From: a virus
DNA length: 51,144 nt
Direction: 5' to 3' (one strand)
Virus record (IMG/VR): IMGVR_UViG_3300035034_001269
Span: 1-51,144 of that record
Below, in pieces: positions 37,105 through 44,901 of this stretch (within the stretch, counting starts at the first letter, position 1; each line of letters opens with the position of its first letter). Below the pieces are notes generated by a model, which ran no database searches, had not been told where the DNA came from, and worked only from the letters and a program-made list of their open reading frames with translations. A program made the translations under genes and the position numbers.

Positions 37105-37332
37105 ATGTCTCGTTTCATTGAACTTACGTTCTACGAACACAACAAAACCTTTCCTGAGAAATCAGGAACGAGTGGTAAGAAGTTCTTGTTGAATACTGAT
37201 GATATTGGTTCAGTGATACCATATAAATATTCTACTAAGATACGATATAAATATACTGGTGAGTGTGTAGAAGTGTCCGAAAGTTACACTATAATTTTCG
37301 GAAAATTGAAAAATACAACAGCGCAACATTAA
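37105..37332 (+). CDS. hypothetical protein
   Basis: 75 aa, KFLLNTDDIGSVIPYKYSTKIRYKYTGECVEVSESYTII, beta-rich. One base after the previous stop. Unrecognised. Confidence 0.55.
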   Translation: MSRFIELTFYEHNKTFPEKSGTSGKKFLLNTDDIGSVIPYKYSTKIRYKYTGECVEVSESYTIIFGKLKNTTAQH

Positions 37333-37360
37333 AAAGGGAGACTTTTCAGTCTCCCTTTTT
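37331..37360. terminator. bidirectional terminator
   Basis: AAAAAGGGAGACT and AGTCTCCCTTTTT form a perfect 13-bp stem with A/T runs on both sides, between converging genes. Confidence 0.85.
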
Positions 37361-37769
37361 AAATCTTTTTTAATGTTGTCCAGAGTTTGTCTATATCTAC
37401 ATACTTTTTAGCGAAAGACCAATCATGTCTCTACAAACCTGCCCTGACATTAGGCGACAAATTCCAAGCGGCATAGAAATGTAAACTAGTACCTTCCATT
37501 GTTCCTGTTAGTAGGTCATCAGATTCATAGACGTGTCTAGCATCATTCAATTCCTTCTTGATATGAATCCAAGCGTCAGAGTGTATAGCGCCTGTGGCAT
37601 TCCATATATATGACTTCTTACGTTTTGAATCTAAGATGAATCGGAAGTTACTACCAACAGAAGCAAACTCACTCTTAGAAGGGTTCTCAAATATCTCCAC
37701 CATGTGACCATACTTTTTGAAAGCAATCAACCATCTCTCTAAGACTAATTCTATATCACTCAATTTCAT
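37359..37769 (-). pseudogene. EIFxNPSK-family gene with in-frame amber codon
   Basis: 112 codons from MKLSDIELVLERW end at TAG (37431-37433), but the same frame continues for 23 codons (RHDWSFAKKYVDIDK, then LWTTLKKI) to TAA at 37359. That extension matches the C-terminal helix of the paralogues (DWSFFKKW; WKFAQKWFDI; LTWLKKYMDI). The upstream core has VEIFENPSKSEF, RFILDSKRKKSYIW and HSDAW. The gene is therefore truncated by a nonsense codon or read through at TAG. TAG is an ordinary stop elsewhere in the window, so full recoding is unlikely. Confidence 0.65.
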
Positions 37770-38218
37770 TAGCTCCTTGAACCTTTACGTGTGAGAGTTG
37801 GTTCTTGTTCTTCAATCCATCCTTGAATATCAAACCATTTCTGCGCGAACTTCCATACATCAGGATGTAATATCCATTCAGCTAAGACATTATTATTATA
37901 TAGATTATCCTCAAAACCCCAATTCACAACCTTACCACCTTCGATTGCGCCCCCAAATAAGGTTTCGTCTGCATACATCCTACGGCTGTCACCTATCTCT
38001 TTTGATATATGATTGTTCCAAGTTTCGGCGTGCATTGATCTACGAGGAAATACATACACCTTCTTATTTTTAGAGTCAGCAATGAACCGTAGTTCCCCTA
38101 CACTATTAACAGTATCCCTGAGTTCCCGTTTGGTAGGGTTAACAAATACTTCAATAGTGTTATCCCATTTTTTATAGGCAGTTACATACTTCTCAACTAA
38201 CATATCTATATTATTCAT
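37769..38218 (-). CDS. capsid-targeted EIFxNPSK-family protein
   Basis: 149 aa. NIDMLVEKYVTAY contains L-V-E/K; the core TIEVFVNPTKREL, RFIADSKNKKVYVF and HAETW follows, with C-terminal WKFAQKWFDIQGW. Overlaps neighbours by TAATG and ATGA. Confidence 0.7.
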   Translation of the reverse strand: MNNIDMLVEKYVTAYKKWDNTIEVFVNPTKRELRDTVNSVGELRFIADSKNKKVYVFPRRSMHAETWNNHISKEIGDSRRMYADETLFGGAIEGGKVVNWGFEDNLYNNNVLAEWILHPDVWKFAQKWFDIQGWIEEQEPTLTRKGSRS

Positions 38219-38661
38219 TTATAACTACTCCATTCTTCCACAAACTCTTCCATATTAAATTTGTTTTTCTTCATCCACACGTCGATCTTCGCCCAACGAC
38301 TAGCCCAATCAAACATATCAGGGTTATCTAGCCACGTCTGTATAGCTTCCCAATCATAATACTCATCACCGAATCCCCAATTAAAAACATTCCTACCTTC
38401 AACAGCTCCAAGGAATAAGGTAGGGTCATCATAGAGTTTGCGGTTATCATGTAACTCCTTACCTATATACATCCAAGCATCAACGTGCATCACTCGGTGT
38501 GAGAAGACGTATATCTTCTTGTTCTTAGAATCAGCAATGAAACGGTAAATCGTTTCAAACTCACCCATCTCTTTTCTGGTAGGGTTCTCAAACACATCAT
38601 GTAACACACCACGGTCTTTGAATCCTGTCAGATATTTCTCTACTAGTATATCAATATTCAT
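38215..38661 (-). CDS. capsid-targeted EIFxNPSK-family protein
   Basis: 148 aa from MNIDILVEKYLTGF (ATGA start). Core VFENPTRKEM, RFIADSKNKKIYVF, HVDAW; C-terminus DWASRWAKIDVW. Closest to the preceding paralogue; both contain AVEGRNVFNWGF-like segments, so the duplication seems recent. Confidence 0.7.
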   Translation of the reverse strand: MNIDILVEKYLTGFKDRGVLHDVFENPTRKEMGEFETIYRFIADSKNKKIYVFSHRVMHVDAWMYIGKELHDNRKLYDDPTLFLGAVEGRNVFNWGFGDEYYDWEAIQTWLDNPDMFDWASRWAKIDVWMKKNKFNMEEFVEEWSSYK

Positions 38662-39074
38662 ATATCCCATACATCCTTTTCAATAGTTGGTATCCACTTC
38701 TTAAAGAACGACCAATCACCTCTAATAATAGACCTTAATATATCAATATCATCGGTGAAGATACCTTGACTGCTGTAGTTCCATCTTTTACCTTTGACAT
38801 CCCATTCGGCAGTTAATATCTCATCGGTATTATAAAGTTTTCTTGAATCACCGATTTTCTTCCAGACCTGACTATGTATTTGACGGTCACGGTTAAATGC
38901 GTATAGTTTATTGTTTTCCCTGTCCATGATCACACCAACGGTTGTATCGGATGCTCTCATTAGTTCTCTCATTTCAGATTTGGATGGGTTAACAAAGACC
39001 TCTTCATAATGACTTTTTAGGTTATATGCTGTTAAGAACTTTTCAACCAGTATGTCTATCTTGCTTCGTGACAT
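38658..39074 (-). CDS. capsid-targeted EIFxNPSK-family protein
   Basis: 138 aa from MSRSKIDILVEKFLTAY (GGATGGG upstream). Core EEVFVNPSKSEM, VIMDRENNKLYAF, HSQVW; C-terminus DWSFFKKWIPTIE. First of the four-gene paralogue operon. Confidence 0.7.
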   Translation of the reverse strand: MSRSKIDILVEKFLTAYNLKSHYEEVFVNPSKSEMRELMRASDTTVGVIMDRENNKLYAFNRDRQIHSQVWKKIGDSRKLYNTDEILTAEWDVKGKRWNYSSQGIFTDDIDILRSIIRGDWSFFKKWIPTIEKDVWDI

Positions 39075-39229
39075 GCGGTACACCCATCCTCTTCTTGAAC
39101 TTTCATCTGTTCTTCGTTAAGTATTGTTAATGGTATAATTTTTCCACCAGCACTGACCACATAATTATGTCCTCTACCGTGTCCAGTATCAGCAAGAATC
39201 ATTTGATTACCTTTACTATCTCTGTTCAT
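39056..39229 (-). CDS. 57-aa late ORF
   Basis: MNRDSKGNQMILADTGHGRGHNYVVSAGG...GCTACHEAR; the C-terminal CTACH resembles a CxxCH haem/zinc motif. Its ribosome site (AGGGG) lies inside a late-promoter hairpin. Overlaps the following paralogue. Unrecognised. Confidence 0.55.
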   Translation of the reverse strand: MNRDSKGNQMILADTGHGRGHNYVVSAGGKIIPLTILNEEQMKVQEEDGCTACHEAR

Positions 39230-39232
39230 AAA

Positions 39233-39266
39233 AAATACCCCTAGAAATGTTCTAGAGGTATTTATA
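39233..39266 (-). promoter_or_regulatory. late promoter TATAAATA built into an RBS hairpin
   Basis: TATAAATA (39259-39266, minus strand) forms the 5' arm of a 14-bp stem with one mismatch; the other arm holds the AGGGG ribosome site and ends in a T-run just before the ATG at 39229. Same design as 10040-10075. Confidence 0.75.
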
Positions 39267-39279
39267 AAAAGTTGGTTGT

Positions 39280-39510
39280 CTATTTGACTAATTCAATTGC
39301 TTCTTTGATTTTGGATTCCAGTTCTTCATCGTGGATAACTAAGTGAAGTAGAAGGGTCATCTTGTTCTCATCCAGTATCCGAATGAACCGTCCCCACTCA
39401 TCGTTCTCAATACGAACGCTCAGACCATTTCCTACATCCCGTTCGTGAACTAGACCAATATCATTAAAGTAACTCTTGTGTGGTACGTCGTATTTCTTCA
39501 TTGGCAACAT
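39280..39510 (-). CDS. hypothetical protein
   Basis: 76 aa, GNGLSVRIENDEWGRFIRIL..LHLVIHDEELESKIKEAIELV, beta then helix; GGGAG upstream. Unrecognised. Confidence 0.6.
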   Translation of the reverse strand: MLPMKKYDVPHKSYFNDIGLVHERDVGNGLSVRIENDEWGRFIRILDENKMTLLLHLVIHDEELESKIKEAIELVK

Positions 39511-39541
39511 AACGTTTCTCCCTTCACAAACAGTATACCAA

Positions 39542-40486
39542 TTAAACTCTCTTGCGTCTACGAATATTTTTCGTATCAGTGGTATGAGGTATATTATCTT
39601 TTATGAACTTCCTCAACTCATCCCAACCTAACATACTTTTGTCAAAATCGATACTAGGTTTCATTGGTTTACCAGCATCTTTGAGTTTTATGTATTTGAA
39701 ACTCTTAATGACAAACTGTTTTTCTTTCTTACCTGTTTTGGGGTCAGGAATACTGTTTTTGATTTCTCGTTGAATTGGAACACCCGGTAATTGTTTAAAC
39801 TTATCCTTCCCTTTGATAGTATCTCTAGTATCCAAGTCTGTCATCAAGACGGTGTTAGCCTGACCACCAAGTATAACATACATTTCTCCATCAACCATAT
39901 GACCTAACACACCAAACTTACCTCTTAACATATCAGTTACGGTTTTTGCGGCACCAACATGTGTCTTTAGAAGAATCTCGTCAGGTACACGTCTTTCACG
40001 GTCTTTGTTTTGTTGAACAGCGATATAGAAGTTGGTTAGAACCCAAACAACGTGGATATCTTTGGCTTGATATCCAACCGATGTTAGACTAGGCATAACC
40101 TCTTTAATATCACCTATATCTTTCATAGTAACATCAAATAAGATGTTAGGAAGTTTACCTTTACTTGCTCCTGCCAACAACATATTCAAAGTTTCGTCTT
40201 TCCAACCTTTGTCTTTGACGTATTGGTGAAGTCTGAACACATCATCAGCATTACCCAAATTAGTATCAGCAATCTCAGGGTTATCCTTTTTAAGTTGAGC
40301 GAGTTTAATTGCAGATTTCTTTAGCTCATCAACATCCCTAACTTTGAATTTGGATTTCTCCATAAAATTTGAAGCAGAGAAACCTTTACCTGACCCGGCA
40401 CCACCAGCAAGGAAAACGATCTGTCCGTAATCTTTTCCACCACCGACGATGATTTGTTTCTCTGTAAGATAGTTTTGAAATTTCAT
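39542..40486 (-). CDS. capsid-targeted P-loop kinase (zeta-toxin-like)
   Basis: 314 aa. Tag MKFQNYLTEK (L-T-E/K) followed by IVFLAGGAGSGKGFSASNF with Walker A at 28-35. NILFDVTMKD near 118 supplies an Asp after a strand as in zeta-toxin/polynucleotide kinases, and Arg-rich NKDRERRVPDEI near 165 fits the lid. The basic C-terminus (IRRRKRV) could bind nucleic acid. The inference is an injected kinase acting on a host metabolite or nucleic acid at the start of infection. Late promoter with hidden ribosome site upstream. Confidence 0.75.
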   Translation of the reverse strand: MKFQNYLTEKQIIVGGGKDYGQIVFLAGGAGSGKGFSASNFMEKSKFKVRDVDELKKSAIKLAQLKKDNPEIADTNLGNADDVFRLHQYVKDKGWKDETLNMLLAGASKGKLPNILFDVTMKDIGDIKEVMPSLTSVGYQAKDIHVVWVLTNFYIAVQQNKDRERRVPDEILLKTHVGAAKTVTDMLRGKFGVLGHMVDGEMYVILGGQANTVLMTDLDTRDTIKGKDKFKQLPGVPIQREIKNSIPDPKTGKKEKQFVIKSFKYIKLKDAGKPMKPSIDFDKSMLGWDELRKFIKDNIPHTTDTKNIRRRKRV

Positions 40487-40490
40487 AAAA

Positions 40491-40522
40491 AATACTCCTA
40501 ATAGTTATTAAGAGTATTTATG
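40491..40522 (-). promoter_or_regulatory. late promoter CATAAATA built into an RBS hairpin
   Basis: CATAAATA (40515-40522) overlaps the end of the methyltransferase gene. AATACTCTTAATA/TATTAGGAGTATT form a 13-bp stem with one mismatch, a 2-nt loop and a following T-run; AGGAG is in the 3' arm. Confidence 0.7.
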
Positions 40523-41302
40523 TTTTTTATCCATATAACATTTAATTAGTTCTGGTTTGGTTCTCCAAGCAACACCACCATTACAGGAAGAGAAAGAATC
40601 CCACTCCATAGTTCTGAACCTATGTTCAAGTTCGGTCAACTCAATAAAGGATTTGACGTAGTATCCTCTGTTGTTCACGGTAGGAGCATCTTTGATTGTG
40701 TTTGGTGCGGCACCCATAACAAAAAAGTCGTAATCGTTTGCATCAGTGAACTCAAAATCAGGGCACGTCTTATACAGGTCTACATCAAACCGTAGGTCTT
40801 CACCTTGGGATTTATCAAACACAAAGAAGGAACAAGGTACGTGGTATTCTTTGTTGTCTATTGTAAACGAGTTCCTTGGTAGAGGGATTATATGAGATAT
40901 CCTATACCTGCTGTGGATTATTTTCTGGTTGGTGTATTTCATATACACATTAGGTAGAACAAATGCCACGGTTGATACGTTGTAGAAAGACAGTGCGTGT
41001 TGAATGAATTGTTTGGATAACAGGTTTCGTTTTCCGAAAGGAGGGTTACCTATTACAAGAACATTTTCATGAGAGAAATCTATTTGATAATCAAACCAAT
41101 TTTGTTCAGTGATATCAGGGTGTTCTGGTGCCAAGTCCAGACCTATTTTGTTTGGATGGGTGACTTTGTTGTAGAACGACCCGTTGCCAGCGGATGGTTC
41201 TATCACAAAATCATAACGAGAAAAGTCAATATGTGTCAGACACATATCAACTATTTCAGGTTTGGTATAAAATTTATCTAATTCTATTTTATCACTGTAC
41301 AT
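40508..41302 (-). CDS. N6-adenine DNA methyltransferase
   Basis: 264 aa. VIEPSAGNGSF (33-43) is SAM-binding motif I, IGLDLAPE motif II, and VIGNPPFGKRN (83-93) the catalytic NPPF of N6-adenine enzymes. The N-terminal FYTKPEIVD (11-19) is typical of this class. It overlaps the upstream nuclease-like gene by 11 bp, giving the arrangement of a compact restriction-modification pair. It could instead protect phage DNA alone. Confidence 0.85.
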   Translation of the reverse strand: MYSDKIELDKFYTKPEIVDMCLTHIDFSRYDFVIEPSAGNGSFYNKVTHPNKIGLDLAPEHPDITEQNWFDYQIDFSHENVLVIGNPPFGKRNLLSKQFIQHALSFYNVSTVAFVLPNVYMKYTNQKIIHSRYRISHIIPLPRNSFTIDNKEYHVPCSFFVFDKSQGEDLRFDVDLYKTCPDFEFTDANDYDFFVMGAAPNTIKDAPTVNNRGYYVKSFIELTELEHRFRTMEWDSFSSCNGGVAWRTKPELIKCYMDKKHKYS

Positions 41303-41834
41303 CTATTTTATATTTCTCCACCCATTCGTTATAGGTATCACTATTATATTTGACACTCAACCTAAGTTCGGTGAGAGCATTACCATCTGCAACTTCTTTG
41401 ATGCCATGTGCGGCAGTTGCGTTGAGTGTGGAACATTCTTCTAACATCTGTTCTTTGGATAACTTGAGTGTATGAAACCCGTTAAACATCCCGTTATCCA
41501 TATCAATCACGTTAATGATGTATCCATTTATCTTTTGCCAAGGTCGTAGTTGAACGAGATTGATATGTCTATTGGTATCATTTATTGTTGAAGATTTTAT
41601 TTCAAAAAACTCACCATTGATCTCAACATCCCCTTTATCCATCTTGGCGGATACTTTCGTTCCATTAAGTTTTTTAATGATATATTTCTCTATAATACAT
41701 CCAGATGATTGTGGTGTAAGAAATGATATATGATATGAGAAATCCTCATAATTCAATTCCAATATTTCATTCTTCATTTCTTTAATTTTATTGATAATCT
41801 CACATTTCTGTTTATATAGAACTTTTAAATCCAT
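41292..41834 (-). CDS. PD-(D/E)xK nuclease-like protein, putative restriction enzyme
   Basis: 180 aa. KGDVEINGEFFEIKSS (67-82) reads as D69...E78-I-K80, the catalytic strand pair of PD-(D/E)xK nucleases; Glu49 in a preceding helix may be the helical acidic residue. QLRPWQ near 115 and INVIDMDNG continue the core fold. Its position upstream of and overlapping a methyltransferase suggests a type II restriction partner, though Vsr- or repair-type nucleases use the same fold. AAAGGA upstream. Confidence 0.65.
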   Translation of the reverse strand: MDLKVLYKQKCEIINKIKEMKNEILELNYEDFSYHISFLTPQSSGCIIEKYIIKKLNGTKVSAKMDKGDVEINGEFFEIKSSTINDTNRHINLVQLRPWQKINGYIINVIDMDNGMFNGFHTLKLSKEQMLEECSTLNATAAHGIKEVADGNALTELRLSVKYNSDTYNEWVEKYKIDVQ

Positions 41835-41864
41835 TATTAATCCTTTAGGTCAGAGTTATAATCA

Positions 41865-41893
41865 ATCCTACCATATCGGATATTATTTGTCAA
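41865..41893 (-). promoter_or_regulatory. sigma70-type early promoter
   Basis: TTGACA, 17 bp ending ATGG, TAGGAT on the minus strand; the nuclease/methyltransferase pair is thus an early unit, unlike its late neighbours. Confidence 0.75.
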
Positions 41894-41898
41894 TAAAA

Positions 41899-41931
41899 AG
41901 AAGGGGTATCCCCGAAGAGATACCCCATTGT
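41899..41931 (-). terminator. terminator of structural unit
   Basis: GGGGTATC and GATACCCC pair across CCCGAAGA-type loop sequence (AAGGGGTATCCCCGAAGAGATACCCCATT) with AAAAAG on the left, which reads as CTTTTT on the minus strand. It separates the late structural gene from the early pair. Confidence 0.7.
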
Positions 41932-41953
41932 ATTACATTATATTAGAACCTAA

Positions 41954-43621
41954 TTACTTAGGAACAGTGTTAGGGTCTTGTTGGAAAGATCCTTTTCTGT
42001 TATGACCATCACCAAAATCAGCACCATCATAACATTGACCTGCAATCCAAACATGACCTGCATCATTACACAATAGTTGTGTAGCGAATCCTGCAGGGTC
42101 AGCATATGGGATACAAGTACGGTCAGATGCTTTCCAGAAGAAACCAAGTTGTTTACATGTGGTTTCAGAATATTTTTGATTAGATGATGTAGTGTCGTAA
42201 TTAAAGTTGGCGAAACTAAAATTATCAGATAATTGACCATAACACACACCATCCGGTGCCCAGACATCGCCTGCCGCTTTACATAGAACCTCAGTTGCAG
42301 GACCAGTGTCACCACCAGCTTGATCATAAACAGCAACACATTCAAATGTTTGGCTACCGGTATTTCCAGTGTTAATTTGTGCGAAGTGTCCTGCACCCTT
42401 ACATTCTGCGGCAAGTTCCCCGATATCCATATCAGCTAATTTAGTACCAGCAGGTGCTGCAAAATCAGCAAAAGGAATAATTTCACAACCAGTAGCACCA
42501 TCCCACTGGAAACCATCAGGACAATCAGCATGTTCTGTGGCTGTAAAAGCAATACCATCAAAATCAGTTGCAATCAACTCACGACAGTAACCATAATTAC
42601 CTTGATCAGCATCACCTGTTGGTGCGGTAGAAACCCACACAAAACCATTAGCATCACAACGAGACTCATCAGTGATGTCCTCAGCGCGAAGGTCTTGACC
42701 AACCAAATTACCATATGTATCAATAACACCCGGCTCTGCGAATACTGTAACAGTAGTAGCACTACCTTGACCGATACCTGCGATATCAAGTTGTTGAACT
42801 TGCCATTGTGGTTCGTCAGCTTTTGTAACAACCTTGATGGTTGATACGTTATCAGTAAATCTTCGACCAGTTTCAGGTGTAGTTGAAGGGTCACCTACAC
42901 GAGTACCATCAGTTGTATCAATAGCGTATGTAAGAGGTTTACTTCCAGTGTTGAGTCCAGAATCAGTAGAAGGTAGTGGTGGGTATTCGTTCTGAGCGCC
43001 ACCAAGTTCATATTGATCGTGGTCAGAATAACGAACATCAGAAAGACCAACTTCACCTGAACCGGAATAGGTCACTGTATCAGCAGTTTCATAAAAACCA
43101 TCACCAACATTTGTTGCTGTCATTCCAGTAGGAAGACCATTAGCATCAACAGTGTCTACACGTACAACAAGTCCTGTACCCGCTCCACCAGAAAGTTCAG
43201 AAGATTGAAGAACATCAAGTGCTTGAAAACCAACCGTTCCTGTTCCTGTAATAGTATCGAATGTTACTGTATCAGCGTCAACTGATACAACCTGTGCGGT
43301 AACTGACCCACCTGTAGCATTTGTAAATCCCGCAAGTAATAGAGTGACAGTATCACCAACAGAGTATCCAGCATCACCATCACCTAATACATACGAAAGT
43401 GAAGCAATACCACCTGTTCCATCACAAGTTACGTCATATGTAGCACCGTTTGCGCCATCATCTGTAATTGCGATTGTTTCTACTACATCAAGTGTTCCAA
43501 CCAATGCGACTCCTGCCACGAATGTATCTTCTGTGACAACCGCACCAGTGTAACTAGCTACATTAAAACCAAAGTCATCATTTGGGTTTACTGGTCTATT
43601 TTGTTGTTGTCCTAAAGCCAT
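41954..43621 (-). CDS. modular virion protein with Cys-rich repeats
   Basis: 555 aa from MALGQQQNRPVNP (GGAGG before this Met). Residues ~1-180 are beta-rich and Asp/Gly/Thr-rich. The C-terminal half carries about six repeats of the form C-x2-(A/N)-G-x-(V/F)-W...C (CDANGFVW, CPDGFQW, CKAAGDVW, CKQLGFFW, CNDAGHVW) with paired Cys ~12-25 apart. Low Lys/Arg and single-copy late promoter fit an abundant structural or fibre/decoration protein exposed on the virion. The exact role is not recognised. Confidence 0.65.
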   Translation of the reverse strand: MALGQQQNRPVNPNDDFGFNVASYTGAVVTEDTFVAGVALVGTLDVVETIAITDDGANGATYDVTCDGTGGIASLSYVLGDGDAGYSVGDTVTLLLAGFTNATGGSVTAQVVSVDADTVTFDTITGTGTVGFQALDVLQSSELSGGAGTGLVVRVDTVDANGLPTGMTATNVGDGFYETADTVTYSGSGEVGLSDVRYSDHDQYELGGAQNEYPPLPSTDSGLNTGSKPLTYAIDTTDGTRVGDPSTTPETGRRFTDNVSTIKVVTKADEPQWQVQQLDIAGIGQGSATTVTVFAEPGVIDTYGNLVGQDLRAEDITDESRCDANGFVWVSTAPTGDADQGNYGYCRELIATDFDGIAFTATEHADCPDGFQWDGATGCEIIPFADFAAPAGTKLADMDIGELAAECKGAGHFAQINTGNTGSQTFECVAVYDQAGGDTGPATEVLCKAAGDVWAPDGVCYGQLSDNFSFANFNYDTTSSNQKYSETTCKQLGFFWKASDRTCIPYADPAGFATQLLCNDAGHVWIAGQCYDGADFGDGHNRKGSFQQDPNTVPK

Positions 43622-43676
43622 AATATTTTCCTCCATATTATATAAGTTTAATTTACCCCGAAGGGTTACTTACATA

Positions 43677-43684
43677 TATTTATA
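43677..43684 (-). promoter_or_regulatory. T4-type late promoter TATAAATA
   Basis: Perfect box on the minus strand ~55 bp upstream of the modular virion gene; its leader includes CCCTTCGGGG, a short stable hairpin. Confidence 0.75.
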
Positions 43685-43693
43685 TAAAGGAAT

Positions 43694-43978
43694 TTATTTT
43701 TCTGATTCTTGGAGGGAAAAAATGTGAGATAAACTCATACCGGCATTGACTTTTTCTGGGTTGATACCCAATTCGTCAATCAGGTAAAGTGATATGATTC
43801 CGGGTAAATGAAGGTCTGGTTTGTCGATATACATACCATAGGCTTCTTTGCGTGTACACTCCATCTCAGCCATAGCAATATCTTCTGCGAGGATAATTAA
43901 AGGGGCATCAACATCAATACTCTTGATATGGATACCCCATTCTTTTTGAATAATTTCATTTAGTTTATTAATAGACAT
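43694..43978 (-). CDS. hypothetical protein
   Basis: 94 aa, helical, unrecognised. Its C-terminus FSLQESEK lies just upstream of the late promoter. Confidence 0.6.
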   Translation of the reverse strand: MSINKLNEIIQKEWGIHIKSIDVDAPLIILAEDIAMAEMECTRKEAYGMYIDKPDLHLPGIISLYLIDELGINPEKVNAGMSLSHIFSLQESEK

Positions 43979-44014
43979 CTGTGTAGATTACCACATATGG
44001 TATTAGGTGTAAAC

Positions 44015-44287
44015 CTATTTAACTGCCGCTGTACTACCATTTTTTGCACCTAAACCATTAAGAGCCGCAGTACCACTCTTAACTTGTTTATTTGCTCTAG
44101 TTCTTATTTCTTCTTCTGAATCTTCATCATCACTTTTTTTCTTTTTACGGTTGATGACATTAGATCGTCTTTCGTATCTGGCAACATCAGTAGTCGTTGT
44201 TCCAGTATTCCCACCAGTACCAGTACCAGCAGGTGTTCCGGAGATTTCTTCACCTATATATAATTCAATCTTCTCTAGGATATCCAT
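44015..44287 (-). CDS. putative internal head/core protein
   Basis: 90 aa. MDILEKIELYIGEE contains I-G-E/E, a second type of capsid-targeting start. A Gly/Thr-rich linker (SGTPAGTGTGGNTG) and a Lys/Asp/Glu-rich stretch (NRKKKKSDDEDSEEE) follow, reminiscent of small prohead-core proteins. Overlaps nothing; 2 bp from the next gene. Confidence 0.55.
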   Translation of the reverse strand: MDILEKIELYIGEEISGTPAGTGTGGNTGTTTTDVARYERRSNVINRKKKKSDDEDSEEEIRTRANKQVKSGTAALNGLGAKNGSTAAVK

Positions 44288-44289
44288 TA

Positions 44290-44901
44290 TTAAACCGCCT
44301 TTATAGTATTCTGTAAATCATCTATACCGAACAGTCGTGCTATGCCGTGCATCAACGATTTCAATTTCTTTTTAACTTCATCAGATGCGGATTTAGCCGC
44401 ATCAGCAAGGTCAGCGATAGCTTTCTTTGCTTTTGATAATCCTGTCTCTGTCGCCGTCTTAATATGCGCCCATACATGCCATCCTGTCCATGCGTCTATT
44501 GCGTGGAGTGGTCCAGAGATGAGATGGAGTGTTGCCATATCAAGTTTCAACAGTAAATCCATTAACTGTTCTTTGGAAACCTCTGTATTTGCAAGTTCCT
44601 TAACCCTCTCTACCGATTTTTCATTACCACCTGCCGCACGTATAGCATGGAATATAAATTCCGCCATAATCTTACCGGACTTGAGGGCGATCTGAATCAG
44701 ACCATCACCAGTATTATGTGTTCCCATTCCAATCTTTTTCAACATAGATGTTCCCTTGGCTTTCAGGTCGGCTATATTGAATGCTTCAGTTAGAGTCATA
44801 TCATCGTCAACGATCATTGCCATTTCAATAATGATTTCCATATCCCGAATCTCTTCTGAGGTATGCATAAACATTTCTATTCTTTGAATTATATCATCCA
44901 T
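44290..44901 (-). CDS. putative internal virion protein
   Basis: 203 aa, all-helical. The N-terminus MDDIIQRIEMFMHT has the same (I/L)-x-(K/R)-I-E-(L/M)-(Y/F) pattern as its neighbours. Residues 145-190 are Lys/Ala-rich amphipathic helix (KAKKAIADLADAAKSASDEV), as in DNA- or membrane-binding internal proteins. TAATG overlap. Confidence 0.6.
   Translation of the reverse strand: MDDIIQRIEMFMHTSEEIRDMEIIIEMAMIVDDDMTLTEAFNIADLKAKGTSMLKKIGMGTHNTGDGLIQIALKSGKIMAEFIFHAIRAAGGNEKSVERVKELANTEVSKEQLMDLLLKLDMATLHLISGPLHAIDAWTGWHVWAHIKTATETGLSKAKKAIADLADAAKSASDEVKKKLKSLMHGIARLFGIDDLQNTIKAV

Noticed and set aside
37359-37433. Genome-wide TAG recoding
   Set aside because: TAG ends well-supported genes here (ligase, GIY-YIG, the 16156 and 39056 ORFs), so only local read-through or mutation is plausible.
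42369-42844. Plus-strand ORFs inside the modular virion gene
   Set aside because: Shadow frames of the minus-strand 555-aa protein, with no ribosome sites.
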